A stretch of 64,000 nucleotides of DNA from Hyposmocoma kahamanoa (Eukaryota > Arthropoda > Insecta > Lepidoptera > Cosmopterigidae), in assembly GCF_003589595.1 (NCBI RefSeq), contig NW_020653713.1, forward strand, positions 1,939,420 to 2,003,419. The letters run 5' to 3'. Of this stretch, positions 45,466 to 57,000 are shown in pieces (position 1 is the stretch's first letter; each line of letters begins with the position of its first letter). A model generated the notes under the pieces. The model saw nothing but the letters and a program-made list of their open reading frames with translations. It made no database searches and was not told the origin of the DNA. A program made the translations under genes and the position numbers.

Positions 45466-45473
45466 TTTCCACT

Positions 45474-46410
45474 ACAGGGAAACAAATACCGTCAACTTGA
45501 AAACCTACTTATTTTCAAAATGGTAAGAACTAATTTTCAAAAGCTACCAGGTAGTAATTACAGAGCAGAACCGCATTAAGGCAAATATATTATGTTTCAG
45601 GAAGGCTCCACAAGGTCGAAGGGTGTCTAACCGATGCATGATCGATGCGGACCCAGCCCTGTCATGAATGTGTAATGCCCCGGTGACTGCTTAACGCCTG
45701 ATGGACGTTCCCACGAGAAGTAAGGCATATTATCAACACAGTTAAAAGTAACAAGTATTTTCAACTTAATTACTATTAATATCAAACCGATAACAGCATT
45801 TTATGCAATCGTTACATAATGAGGATTTTTGAAGTCGAAAGCCTCGCGGCCTAAGTAATAGGTATTTTTTTAGATTTTAAGACCTAATTATATAATGATT
45901 GCATACAGTACTTTTTCTACGAGTAAATTATAATGTAGCATAACGGAACACCCACTATTTAAAGTTGTTAGTTAATAATTCACAACAACAAACTCAAAAC
46001 AAGCGCTACAAAATAAAAAACTATAGAGACAGAATAGATGTGTCCGTGATTGGCCAAGTACCGCTTATATTTTAACCAACCAGGAGGCAGTAGAGCGTTT
46101 GATCAACGACATATTTGATTATAGTCTTTAAATAGTTCATTTTTGCCAAATGGTTACGCCTTTGTATTTGTTACGTATCATTTTAAGATTATATTTAATA
46201 AAATAATTAGAATTTTTACACACAGTTACGCGTTTAAGAAGAGTCTTTTCATTAGCAAAAACACGACGTTCTTTTTTTGAAACTCATTTATAGTCCTATA
46301 TATGATAATGATTTTTTTCAGTTCTGCAGCGAGTACCATAGATAATAGAATTTTGGTTCAGAACTTCGCCCGAAGACGAGGTTCATAACGCTCATACATG
46401 AAACATACAA
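45474..46410. other. No gene seen
   Basis: A GC-richer segment at 45600-45715 is not recognised. The rest is AT-rich. Confidence 0.4.
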
Positions 46411-46412
46411 TG

Positions 46413-46605
46413 TTTTTCATCATACTTGCACTTCCTTCTCATTAAAATAAAATAAATAATAATTATACGACCATGGCTGTAATGAGAAGAAAAAAGGCCA
46501 GAGGGTTTTACTTGGGACATTATAGTCAAGTCAGCCTGCATGCAATCATGCTATTTACGTAAGTAATGTAACACAACGTCACGTACGTGCAAGTGTGATG
46601 AAAAA
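46413..46605. mobile_element. Small TIR element
   Basis: The left end TTTTTCATCATACTTGCAC (46413-46431) is complemented with one mismatch by GTGCAAGTGTGATGAAAAA (46587-46605). A second inner pair, CTTCTCATTA (46435) and TAATGAGAAG (46480), is also present. Shares sequence with 13121-13250. No coding capacity. Confidence 0.6.
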
Positions 46606-46900
46606 AATATAATTTAGCGATGTAGTTACTAGCGAAATCATTCTGAGTCAATCCACATTGGACACTTTTCATTTGTTACTAAAACTGTTACTTCAGTAAC
46701 AGATATCCAAATACCGTCCCTAAATACACCACTGCCCTTTACTATCCACCTATTAAACTTATTATGGATATACTGCCCGATACCACGCAGTATTATCGTA
46801 GCCTAAATTACACTGAGCGTAGAAACCTGAAGTGTGTATTAGAAAGAACCTTGCGATTAAAAAAATATTATTTTATTAATGAAAAGAAATATTTTTATCG

Positions 46901-46926
46901 TTAATTTATTTATTTATTTATTTATT
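46901..46926. repeat. (TTTA)n microsatellite
   Basis: Six TTTA units in a row with imperfect ends. Confidence 0.8.
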
Positions 46927-47429
46927 CAGAGAACTTCATAGGTCCACAATTGTCTTAACCTACGTTAGTACTTAATAATTAACAATGATTTCATCCTTTG
47001 AGTGAATTTCCACATCGAAGGACAATCAAATTTCTTAGACTTAATCTTCAAGATGCTGTTATACTGTCCCACACTCTGTCTATAAGCGAGTTCATTTTTT
47101 TGCGTAATACTGCGTTGAAACTGTCTGTGCGTGCCTCAACGAACATGCTCGAAGCACTACAGAATCGCAGCAGTTTTTTTGCAAATTAAGTAACCACATA
47201 GGAGGATAACTTATTGAGGAGCCACTCAATTAAAAGGGGAATTGAATAGTTGTGAAAAAACGTGGAAAAACGAGGACGTCCAGCAATGGATGCATAAGTA
47301 ACGCATGTATAAGTAATATTAAAATAATTGTTTACAATTTTAAGTTTATTAAATGTTTGACCACCATGGTATTCAATTATTTTTGTAAAATTACTCCACT
47401 AGTTTGTAGTAACTATAAATACAAAGATC

Positions 47430-47690
47430 TAGCTGGATTCGAACCAACATCTTCCAGCAAACGGTGCCAGACGCCAACTAAACCACGGAACGAAATGGAT
47501 TTCTCATATATAGTGTAATGGCAAAAAGTCGTTAAAAACCACAAACAAAGATCTGCAACAAGCATTTAGAAGAATTCATAAGGTCCGCTAGTTCGTTGCG
47601 TGGCTTAGTTGGCATAGCACCTGACAAAGTTTGCTGGAAGACATTGGTTCGAATCCAGCCGGATCTTTGTATTAATAATTATTACAATTG
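47430..47690. repeat. Inverted pair of tRNA-like SINE heads
   Basis: Left copy (minus, about 47432-47500) carries GGATTCGAACCAACATC. Right copy (plus, about 47592-47670) carries GATGTTGGTTCGAATCC-like sequence (GACATTGGTTCGAATCCAG). About 70 bp pair in inverted order across about 90 bp. The spacer holds the family body piece AAAAAGTCGTTAAAAACCAC. Confidence 0.65.
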
Positions 47691-48173
47691 TTTACACATT
47701 TAGATTTTTGTTGGTTGTTGGTTTGAAATACAGTGTGAATAATAAATGAGAACAAATAAGTACCTATTTACAAAGAGCAAATCCAGAAGAAGAATCCAGA
47801 ATTTCAATTTGAAAGACACATACAGGCAATACAATAGAATAATAATTATCCCCTTTAAAAAGACGATATAAATTATCCAGGCAAATGTAGGCGAACTTTG
47901 CCCTCTACCGGTTGCGTGTTACTCAGCACTTTAGTTTTGTTGCATTGCCTATTCTATAGTTATTAAGCCTTTATTCTCTTTATAACAATTTACTAAGCCC
48001 TAAAACTCGACTGCTAATTAGGACCCCATTATATTCGCCTAATACGCTTAAGGGACTTTATTGCGAATAATGCGTCGTTATAACGTAATTAATTTGGCAG
48101 TGCATCATACATTTACTGTATAATAAAAATATAAGATGTGAAATATTTTTTTATAGCTAAATCGCGTATATTT

Positions 48174-48434
48174 TTAACTGGCTTCAAAAAAGGAGGAGGT
48201 TCTCAATTTGATTTTTTTTTTCTCCGGCGGTATTTGTCAACCGATGTTGATGCTTTTTTGTTGGAAAGACGGTACATCGGTATTGCTCCCATTTCAATTT
48301 GACGAAAATATTCCACCTTAGGTGACAAACTAGGGGATTCATTACTAACACCGGTTTCGTGCACTTTCCGGTAACCGATTCAATAAAAATTGGCAAATAG
48401 ATGTACTTCCACAAACTTTTGAGATCGGTTTTTT
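48174..48434 (+). repeat. AACCGAC-ended repeat, copy 8
   Basis: Starts TTTTTAACTGGCTTCAAAAA and ends CTTTTGAGATCGGTTTTTT. Full internal order is present. Lies in the inferred chinmo intron. Confidence 0.75.
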
Positions 48435-49274
48435 ATAATTATTTTTATAAACAAACGAAAGTACCTGTTTGCTGGTCCCATGGTCATGGCCATAGACATC
48501 ATTAGTCTAATATTAACAAATACACGCGATTTAACTCTGAAAAAAATAGGTTTGTTCAACCGCGACAACCAAACAAATCGATACAATAATTATAAAGTAT
48601 ATGAAAAAAATCGATATTTATTTTTGTGGCCGGCTTTAATAGAATCTTTACCCTACAGAAGCTACCCTCTTAAGGCAATTTACAAAGTAGGCCCCAGAAA
48701 AAAATTAACATTCTTATATTGGCGTTACAGTATATTTACGAAAACGTAATTTATACCAAGAAAAGTAATAATCTCGTAAAAAAATAGGCATAGAAATAAT
48801 ATTAATATGAAAAATAAAAATAAACCGACTGTTCTTGACAATCGTCTTCACAAACTCACAGCAACATCTCTGGGGGTGATTCACGTAATCAAACCGTTAC
48901 GACTTCGTAGCGATTTAGTCGTTGGACTGCTTTTTCGTAGTCACGTGTGATAGTTAATGCCAGCGAGTCCAATTTTAAAGTCGTTCGATCCAAATGTTGT
49001 TAAAACGTATTCTGGCATATTCTGCTAAAATTTTGACAGTTCTTTCAATAAGCTTTGGACGACTAAATGTCATTAGTCGTTACGTTTTGATTCTACTCAT
49101 ATAATACCTATATATAATAATAATTTGGATAGGACGTCGATCGAACGACTACGTAACTTCAACGATATTTTGACAACTTGAACTTACGTGAATCGCGAAT
49201 CGCACTACTGTTCACATAAAAAAATGTATTAGAATAGCGTTAAACAAAAACCTTTTGCAAATAGTTATATTATC

Positions 49275-49405
49275 GCCTCCGTGGGCGAGCGGTTACCATG
49301 CTGGTCAGCTACGCAGTGGTCCCGGGTTCGATTCATGGGCTGGGAGAAATATTTGTATGGTCATGGTTTATTTAACTCACGAGATAAATAAATGTAATCA
49401 TGACT
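49275..49405 (+). mobile_element. Diverged S1 SINE, truncated
   Basis: CGCCTCCGTGGGCGAGCGGT, GGTCCCGGGTTCGATTC and TTTGTATGGTCATGG match the S1 head. The body is lost after ACTCACGAG. Confidence 0.65.
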
Positions 49406-49709
49406 ATAGTCAATTTCATATAGGATAACTCCTGTGACATTTCCAATGTTTACGTTTACGCATACTATTTTTAAGCAATCTCTCAACCAGGTTACCAAAA
49501 GAAATAGCAAAATTTGTCATAATGTACCAAAAACAAACAATATTTGTTACAACTGTAATTTTATTTAAAAATTATATGATAATGATAAAAATTAATTACC
49601 CCGATTACTTGTTGCGTGAAACGGAATATTTTATCCATAGAGATTTACACCGTAAAATCGATAAATCTAATCGTCTATTTTGTATCTCGCGTCAAAGCGA
49701 GTGCATATG

Positions 49710-49804
49710 AGTGTCAACAGCGCGTCAGTCGTCGTTCAAATGTGATATATACCTAATTATTTTGTGGAAAAAATAGAAATATTGCCGAATTGTGCTATTA
49801 TATC
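49710..49804 (+). promoter_or_regulatory. Possible promoter and 5' leader of the 49805 exon
   Basis: TCAGT at 49725-49729 fits the arthropod initiator. No TATA box is seen at -30 and no downstream element is clear. Placement just upstream of a Met and a strong donor is the only support. Confidence 0.25.
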
Positions 49805-49861
49805 ATGTCGCGTAAAAAGCCAAAGTTTAAAAAATACTCCGGCAGTGATTTCTTTTCATCG
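49805..49861 (+). CDS. First coding exon of an unrecognised plus-strand gene
   Basis: Nineteen codons from the Met at 49805 read MSRKKPKFKKYSGSDFFSS and end at a very strong donor (TCG|GTAAGTACT). The exon leaves in phase 0. The peptide is basic with several aromatic residues; I do not recognise it. A TCAGT motif at 49725-49729 matches the arthropod initiator consensus, about 80 bp upstream of the Met, which would give a short leader. The segment carries no recognised repeat, unlike its surroundings. It lies inside the presumed chinmo intron on the opposite strand, so it would be a nested or antisense gene. Acceptor-like sites downstream (50117, 53840) do not continue the frame convincingly, so the rest of the gene is unresolved. 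A chance Met plus donor is possible. Confidence 0.4.
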
Positions 49862-52800
49862 GTAAGTACTAAAACTCTGTATTTTCTAATAATTTGAACA
49901 ATACAATTTTCTTGCAACCTGCTAATAACAATATACATTGGTTGCTAGCCATCGCCGCCGTCAAAAGAATAATTCGAATGACGCTCAATGAATTGCTTGC
50001 ACTTGCGTCGTATTACACTTGGTACTGGGTCCGTGTGTTGTAATCAAATTATCGATATGTAGAATCTCTGTATTTAGAAACCCGGTTTTGATTTAGTTCA
50101 ACATTTTTTTTTTATTATAGCGGTACCCAAGTGTAAATATAAATTGTTTACACTTATTTAACAGCTAACAATTTTGATTATTTAAATGTTTGGTCCCAAC
50201 ACTCTTAATAGTTTTTTTAATTTTTAATTTAAGTAAAAACGATAAATTAATGGAAAAAAAGGAAATATAGATAGAAGAGGTACAGTATCGATAATTTTAC
50301 AATGCACGTAATCTCGTGGAGTATCAAATGAAGACTTTGAGTTTGGAGATTTTCTTTCCCTTATCTACATGATTTCCTTTTCTCTGTACTTGCTTATTAT
50401 ACGTCACCTTCACCCTCTTGAGTTCTTAGTTTTATCACAGGCATGATTTACATTTGCAGTTTTTGTATCGATTTTTTTAGTTTCCCGCCGGATCCTTTTT
50501 AAAGGAGAAATGAGCTGAAGCAACAGGCGGTAAAAACTGGGTACCTACTAAATGTAGCACCATTTGGTAAAGGCATTTTATGACATCACATTCAATTATA
50601 TACATATGCTTAACAACCGAAATATTCATTAATAAATACATCATTTGGCAAATCAGGTAATATATGACATGAAACTGAGTCGCAAATTATAGACCACATC
50701 TAAACGTGAAAACATTTCTGAAGCATTGTCAGTTATTTTTCGTCAAGTTTTCATGAAACAAATGATTCGCTTCTTCGCCTTCGGAAATAAGTATCTTCAT
50801 TTTCTTGACAAGCTCGTCGACACTATAGGTGTAGTAATGTTCAGTCAGCTCAGAAAGAGGTAATTATTGAACAAATATATCATATTTCAGGGAGAATAAA
50901 GATTTTTATGATGACTGTGTTTTATTTCATTTGTGTTATATTTAAACCCTTCCAGTGAACGGATTAGCTTGAAATCTAGTAGTTTAATGAAAGTACGATG
51001 ATAATATAATAAATCATTAAAACTGTCATTGTAGTATGTAGCTACGTTTACGCACACGCCTGCGTAGCCATGCCAATATGAATTAATATTTGCGTGTAGT
51101 AAAACCTTATGCGTATTTGGTAACATATGTGTGCGTGTAAAAGTCACCTACGCTAGTTTTCGAAGAAATTGCTTTAAATGCCGTTTCCATATACTCCGTG
51201 GTTAACCCTAATTGTAGCAAGTATAAAGCAATGCCTAGTTCAATATTCCGCTAGTTATGAAACATAATGTCGATATCAATTAAATGTCACATCCCTATCT
51301 GTAGATTGTCAACTTTTTGCTTTTGTTCCTAGAAGTTTATCTTGATAGGATTTTTAGCTTTTATGTGACTAGTAATAATAAAACCTTATTAGATCCAAGT
51401 AAGTTTCAATTTTTTTTACCAAAAATTTTTTATTATTGTCTATTTTCGTTCGATAATTTATAACCAATCTAAATTATGTTATCTTAGTACTAATGTAAGA
51501 TTACGTTTTCAAATGTGTGTGTGTGGCGACACCGGTTTTGATACAAATGTTACTTGATGCCATTTCCATTCTTTTCTTTCTTCCGTGGCATACACCTTGT
51601 ATACGCGTTATCTTTTGTTTTGAGTTTTGCGTGATGTTTTTGAAGTAATTGTTTAAATTTCGTTTCATTACAGTTGGTTTTGTGCTTTGTTGTTGACTTT
51701 TCATTTAATTGTTAATTTTTTATTTGTTGTGTAGTTTTTTGGTAACTTAATAATTGATTCCTTTCTATATTGTTTATTATTCATCCTTAAATTATTTTAT
51801 GTAAATCGATTCTATCGTCGTTACAAATTAAATCGATAAGATATTTAAGTTGATTTTTTAAATTAGTTTTCACATTACTACAACTCTAGAGATTTCAAAT
51901 CTCAAGCGCCACCGGGGCAAGTGTAAAAAATGGCGGGTTTTTTGAAGTTACGAGTACAGTTTTTATTTTAAGAATATTATAAAGACAAAACGAAGAAAGA
52001 AATAGTGACGAAGAAAGTTAGAACTATATTCCGCATTTTAAGCCAAAATGCAAGACTTTATCCTGAAAACTCCACTAATTACGAATTCACAGTTATTGTT
52101 CAAAGTGATAGAAGATAATGTGATTTAAGTGAAAATAAAACATAAATATTGATTCACGCCGTTTAAAATCCTATTTAATACACCCAAATAAGTGAACTAA
52201 GTTATTTAAGACAAAGTTGAAACATAATGTATTAGAATTTAGAACTAAAATGGCAATTATTACTGAGGATCCCGATAATTAAACGAAGACATGGCTCAAA
52301 GGACTTGTATCCAAGCCAAAACTATTAATAAAAAAAAGTCACCGGAATCATGCTCTGTGAAATTAAACTATTTCGGAATCGATATTTTAGCGAAATTAAG
52401 TCATTAATATTTCCGCGATTAGCAAAGCAAGATCTTCAACCCCCTTATGAGCGGTTTTTATATATCTTATTTAGTATCAGTTTTATTGTTATACGACATT
52501 TTTCAATTAAATAAAACTTTAGGTGCCAATATTTCGAAAATTACCAAAATACAAATGCGATATTATGACCAGGAGGGCAGAAGTGTATACCAATGTCTTT
52601 TTACAAAGAGCAACCCCCGAAGTTGCTTACTCATACTTTTCGGGGGAATTTGCATTATGTAAACATAATCGACATCTACCACGACTCATTAAAGTTCAAA
52701 CTGAATGTCACAACTGGTTTAACGTGGAATCTTAGGGGTTATAATTTGTTTAATAATTACTTAGATAATAGTTTTTGTTTTCTTTTTTTTCTCTACATGA

Positions 52801-53390
52801 TTTTAACCATTTTCTTTTTAAATTAAGGTTATTTTCTCGTTAATGCTGTACACGCCTATAATGGTACAACACACTGCATAAAAATGTATATGTTAAAACA
52901 GTGTAAGGTTCTCTATGTGTCTGCTGACTTTGTATCTAAATATATATACAAATTAATAAATGAATAATAATATAACAATTACGTAACTTCGTAACTTATC
53001 CACCTTTTTTTTTTTTCTAAATAAAATAGTGACGGGTCGGCCTTTTCTGATGGCCTTACTGACCACGGCAGTATACGTAACAAAATTTAAAAAAAAACTC
53101 ACATGCGCCCTTTCAACTAACGGCGGCAGTATAATTGTCCTATCTTAAAATATTAGATAGAGGATGAGGAAGTCAAGGGAGTAACTCAATTTTTAATATA
53201 ATGAAGTTGAAATTCTCTTTTCACCGTTTTTCTTACGAACTAGGCATGTTTTATGGTTCGAAATAAATTATTATCATTCTGCTTTCTCATTTTTCGGCCT
53301 TTTACGGACCCAAATCAAGTAAATGCAAGTATGGTGTGTTGTGATAAGAGCCTAGTTCGTATTTTTCTGTCTACGTGACTACAACAACAA
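49862..53390. other. No further exon resolved
   Basis: Should hold intron sequence of the 49805 gene if that gene is real. An acceptor-like TTTTATTATAG at 50120 is followed by an early stop, and 50887-51704 shows only low-complexity AT-rich frames. No recognised repeats beyond short AT tracts. Confidence 0.3.
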
Positions 53391-53394
53391 CAAT

Positions 53395-53525
53395 AGCATC
53401 GTTCACTTACACATCCCACTGCTGAGAACGGGGAACTCTCATGCGAGGGTTTAGGCCATAGTTGGTCACCCTGGCTTAAAATGGGATGGAGACTTTACAC
53501 GTCTTCCGAGGTTGTAGGTTTCACC
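53395..53525 (-). mobile_element. LINE/SINE 3' tail remnant
   Basis: The plus strand reads CATCCCACTGCTGAGAACGG and GAGGGTTTAGGCCATAGTTG, as at 17655. S2-like sequence continues to about 53650. Confidence 0.55.
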
Positions 53526-53650
53526 ACGATTTTTACCTTCACCGAAAAGCACTTGGTAAATTTGTTTGAATTTTACTCATAAATTTGAATCCACGGCCTT
53601 GAGAGGCGGTAGCCTATACCATGGTAACTTCTGTCAAATTTGGTGACCTC

Positions 53651-56612
53651 AGTTTTTTTATGTGCGTGAACTTATTTTGCAAGGTAGTGTAGAAGGTTCC
53701 TTTAAAAACCCATAATTTGAGGCTGTGGATTAGAGAACTAGAGCCTGTTGTGGAAAGGATAGTCAAGACTTATACTTTTCCTTGTCACCAAATTCTAGTT
53801 ACTTTATCTTTAAGTTTACGTGTTTACAAATTTTTTTCAGTTATTGTCTTTTACATGTTAACTATTTTGAGAACTACAATATCTACTAGGTAAGTAATTC
53901 TATGTACTTTATTGTTATTAAAGAGTATGGGCCGAAACAAAAATGCACTACAGTTTCTTTTAAATATATAACCACTACCGAGCCTACATGTAATATATGA
54001 GAAATATTCTTGACTTCTAACAAACCTCCTAGAACTTTTCCTTTCACAGGAGTATAAATATGTGTCCGTTTATTCTTGACACCTGGTTTTAACCAAGTCT
54101 ACCGCTTTCCACGTGTCCATCCACATTCGCTCTATAAATTTGTATACTCAATCTACCAACATCCGTCCTTTACTATCCTAATCAATACACCAAAACGCTC
54201 TCTTACCACACTGTTCCGAATTCTTAATTATACGAAGAGAGATAGAAATGTCGCACATAAAACTAAATATTGTCGTAACTCAATTATGGTGAAATTAAGA
54301 AAACACGATTTGAAAATTCAAAACCTTACTGAATGGCGAATAATGGGTTTTTTTTATTTATACATAATATCTTATGATTCACTTATCGGTAAACGAGAAT
54401 ATATTATTGGTTCCATTCAGTAATTTTTGACTGGGACTTAAAACGTTTTCCAAAAATCGAGAACCTTCTGCGATATCCAGGGGCACTATGATTTTCTTCA
54501 TCGAAAGATATACCTATCAAACATTCACAAATGTATGTAACATAGAAATTAAAGTCATGTGTACAAGGGTTTTGATGGAATCGTCATCCTCTCCATTGAC
54601 AGTGACAAACAACTGTTCTTTCCACTGGGCTACCGCTCTTGCCCTCTCGCTCTCTCACAAAATTTACTTATAATGAACAAAAATTATCCATAACGGAGAT
54701 GTTCAATTTTGGCCCAAATTGTATACCGAGGTAGAATTTATGTGATTTTTAAATTTCAATAGAAATTTGCTGAAAAATTAAATTCTTCAATTATACGATA
54801 AAAGAAAAACGACACTGCTTTCGAAGAAACGTAGATTATCATGATTTGGCAGCTGTGACTGTAGCTTAATAATCGGGTTCGATCGAGAGAATGTCCGAAA
54901 GTCGGTGATGAAAATATCAAAAACACAAATAGTAACTCCAGGAACGCCAATCCAAAGAAACACAGATCAGAAACGAAATAAGAAATCTCTATGACGTGGA
55001 CATGTGGATCGCGTCATAATGTAACATTTAAAGTGTTTAAATGGCGACCTTTAGCAGCAATGCAGTAGATATACAGTTTTAATGATGCAATAGCCTATAA
55101 ATCCCAAGTGTAGCGATGCAATAGCGCGTTTGTATCGATGCAGTCGCGCGCTTGCATCGCTGCTATAGTCGCCGTGTGTAACCACTCTTAAATAGAGTTT
55201 AAGAGATTGAGACATAGTTTTTTAGCTGACCTTATTAGATATTGTATATAATAATGGACTCGTATTGAATGCGTTATAAAGGAATTAGTAGGATATTTTT
55301 TACAAACCTACAAATGATGTTTAAATCTATTTTTTAAATAATCCCTATGGCTGGATACCTATTATTTAAGTCATAGATATTGCCATATACAATTATTATG
55401 TTACCATACGTTCGAACGATAATTTTGAGAGGTACAAGTGATTAACAAATTCCATTTTATTTTTTATGAATTCACTGTAATTTTTTATTCAATAATATGT
55501 AATAAATACTTATCTATCACATATTATCTATATATTACCTAGGTAACCGAACTATATATAATTTACACTACGTCTATACAACGCGGATTTCGTCAGATAT
55601 AACATTTAAATCGAGTAGGTATGACATTTTATACGGAACGAATAGACTTTTTTGTACATTTTGGACAGCGGTCTCATAGTAAAACCAGTTAATATTGAGA
55701 AGTACGTATTGATTGAATATATGAAAACAAACATGACTAATCTTCTTCTACGTAGAATACATGGATTACACAAATATCACTTCATTGTAATGCGCAACAA
55801 CTCAACAAGTTGGTTCTTTTATTTACGAAATTTAAAAAAAAAATATTATAACCAAATCAACAACTTCAATCTATAGACAAGAACATTCACAACAACTACA
55901 TGTTCAAACAAACAACTATCAATAGTGACATTGTTTTGTTTTAATGTTGAATTTTGTCAAAGAGTATCACTATCGTAGTACCGTGGACAGACGCCACAGT
56001 CCATACCTATTGGGAATGAGCTTGACAGGCAAATAATATTGAGTGTTTACCAATGACATGTATCCATTTTGGAATTAACGTAAACTTCCTGTCATCCAGT
56101 TGGGGAATTAACGTAAAGTTCCTGGCAACGTCGCTATTACTTGCACAATACATTTCATTTTGCTTTGATTATATTACTAAAAAAAAACAAATTATGTAAA
56201 AAAATACAGTCGAGTTTTTGAAATTATTGCTGTCAATTTATGTATGTTGCCTTGCCGAAAGGCTAGGATCTTGCAGCCTGGTATTCTTGTTATTTTTTTT
56301 TAAATTTATACATCCAAATGGTAACTATAGAAATTATTTTACTCATATTATCCCTACTCTGTTATTGTGAAGTCATAACACTCTGTTGCTTATTAATCTA
56401 TGATATTGAAGTGTTGTGTCGTAACCGCACACCAGTAAAACACAGCGTGTACGGAACGTCGCATCTAGCACGCTAGTACATAGATATTGTTGAATAAAAT
56501 TGTGACAAAGAACACCAACATGCGGGGAACGAAAAACAGGGGTATTGTTTAAAAAATGATTTAAAACAAATGAAAACCGAAACAATCAAGACCAACAGAA
56601 CGAAAAACTTAC
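53651..56612. other. No supported gene; one truncated TIR element
   Basis: Contains the truncated relative of the 25689 element (55070-55197, ending GTAACCACTC next to TTA) and AT-rich sequence. A 49-bp acceptor-donor pair at 53841-53889 is noted separately as doubtful. Confidence 0.35.
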
Positions 56613-56671
56613 GATTTCGACGACGATCGCGATCGACTAGCTCTATTCTTCTTTTGACCCGTGGACACCAT
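56613..56671 (-). CDS. chinmo: Probable upstream first coding exon of chinmo (N-terminal extension)
   Basis: A Met codon at 56671, in good translation context (GAAATGG), opens 19 codons plus two bases reading MVSTGQKKNRASRSRSSSK. A consensus donor (TC|GTAAGT) follows, with the intron starting at 56612. The peptide is short, basic and rich in Ser/Arg, as in a flexible or nuclear-targeting tail. The exon ends with TC (phase 2). The BTB exon at 43693 begins with a G that completes TCG (Ser) and continues in frame through AGIRGGPG into MDSQQQQ. The strand and order are correct and the intron would be 12,919 bp. Phase match alone happens by chance one time in three, so the join is an inference. 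It is supported by the absence of any stop in the 5' part of the BTB exon. Alternatively this is the first exon of an unrelated minus-strand gene, or the two exons belong to different isoforms. Drosophila Chinmo, as I know it, starts at the equivalent of MDPQQQF without this extension. Confidence 0.6.
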
Positions 56672-57000
56672 TTCGGGAGCGAAATTCGAGCATTCTGCTG
56701 CTGCACCGAGACCCGATAGAGTATCGATTGCCGAGCCTCAACCGTTACAGCCTAACTGTACATTTGCATGCGTGCACGTATAGACAACCAGTTTGATTGA
56801 ACCTTAGGCGTCACTTGTAATGTGTAAAGTAGGGGCCCCTTTTAAATTGGTGCTCTCGGAATTTCGGCTGCGACCCGGTTCCGGCATGCAACACACGCGC
56901 ACGCGTACTAGAATGGTGGGGCGGGAGGGGAGTGCACCGAGTTGCGCAAAGTGCCGCAGCGGCGGTCACTCTGCAGCTGTAGTTTGGGAAAGAGTAGCTT
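56672..57000 (-). promoter_or_regulatory. Candidate chinmo promoter and 5' leader
   Basis: Directly upstream (higher coordinates) of the Met at 56671. The stretch 56850-57000 is GC-rich (ACACGCGCACGCGTAC, GGGGCGGGAGGGG). An out-of-frame Met at 56693 opens a 16-codon frame that overlaps the main start and ends at 56643. No exact start site can be given. Confidence 0.35.

Larger units (their letters stand above)
43694..56612 (-). other. Inferred large intron between the two chinmo exons
   Basis: Bounded by GTAAGT at 56612 and TTGTTACAG at 43694 on the minus strand. It contains a hAT-like element (44902-45465), tRNA-derived SINE copies (44599, 47430, 47590, 49275), an AACCGAC-ended repeat (48174) and a plus-strand start exon (49805). 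Its existence depends on the inferred exon join. Confidence 0.5.

Noticed and set aside
53885..53895. Isolated GTAAGT as evidence for a gene at 53.9 kb
   Set aside because: No exon with an acceptable phase or composition attaches to it.
49805..54423. Joining the 49805 exon to a 49-bp acceptor-donor pair at 53841-53889
   Set aside because: The donor at 49861 is phase 0, but in that phase the 53841 segment hits a stop (TAA) after six codons. Only another phase is open, so a direct join fails.
54076..54423. 115-codon plus-strand open frame
   Set aside because: Composition follows AT-rich background, with no domain, no splice context and no family resemblance.
56473..56706. Alternative frame through the 56.6-kb exon beginning QQQNARISL
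   Set aside because: Starts only at a non-ATG codon, and its phase at the donor would not read through the BTB exon in the chinmo frame.
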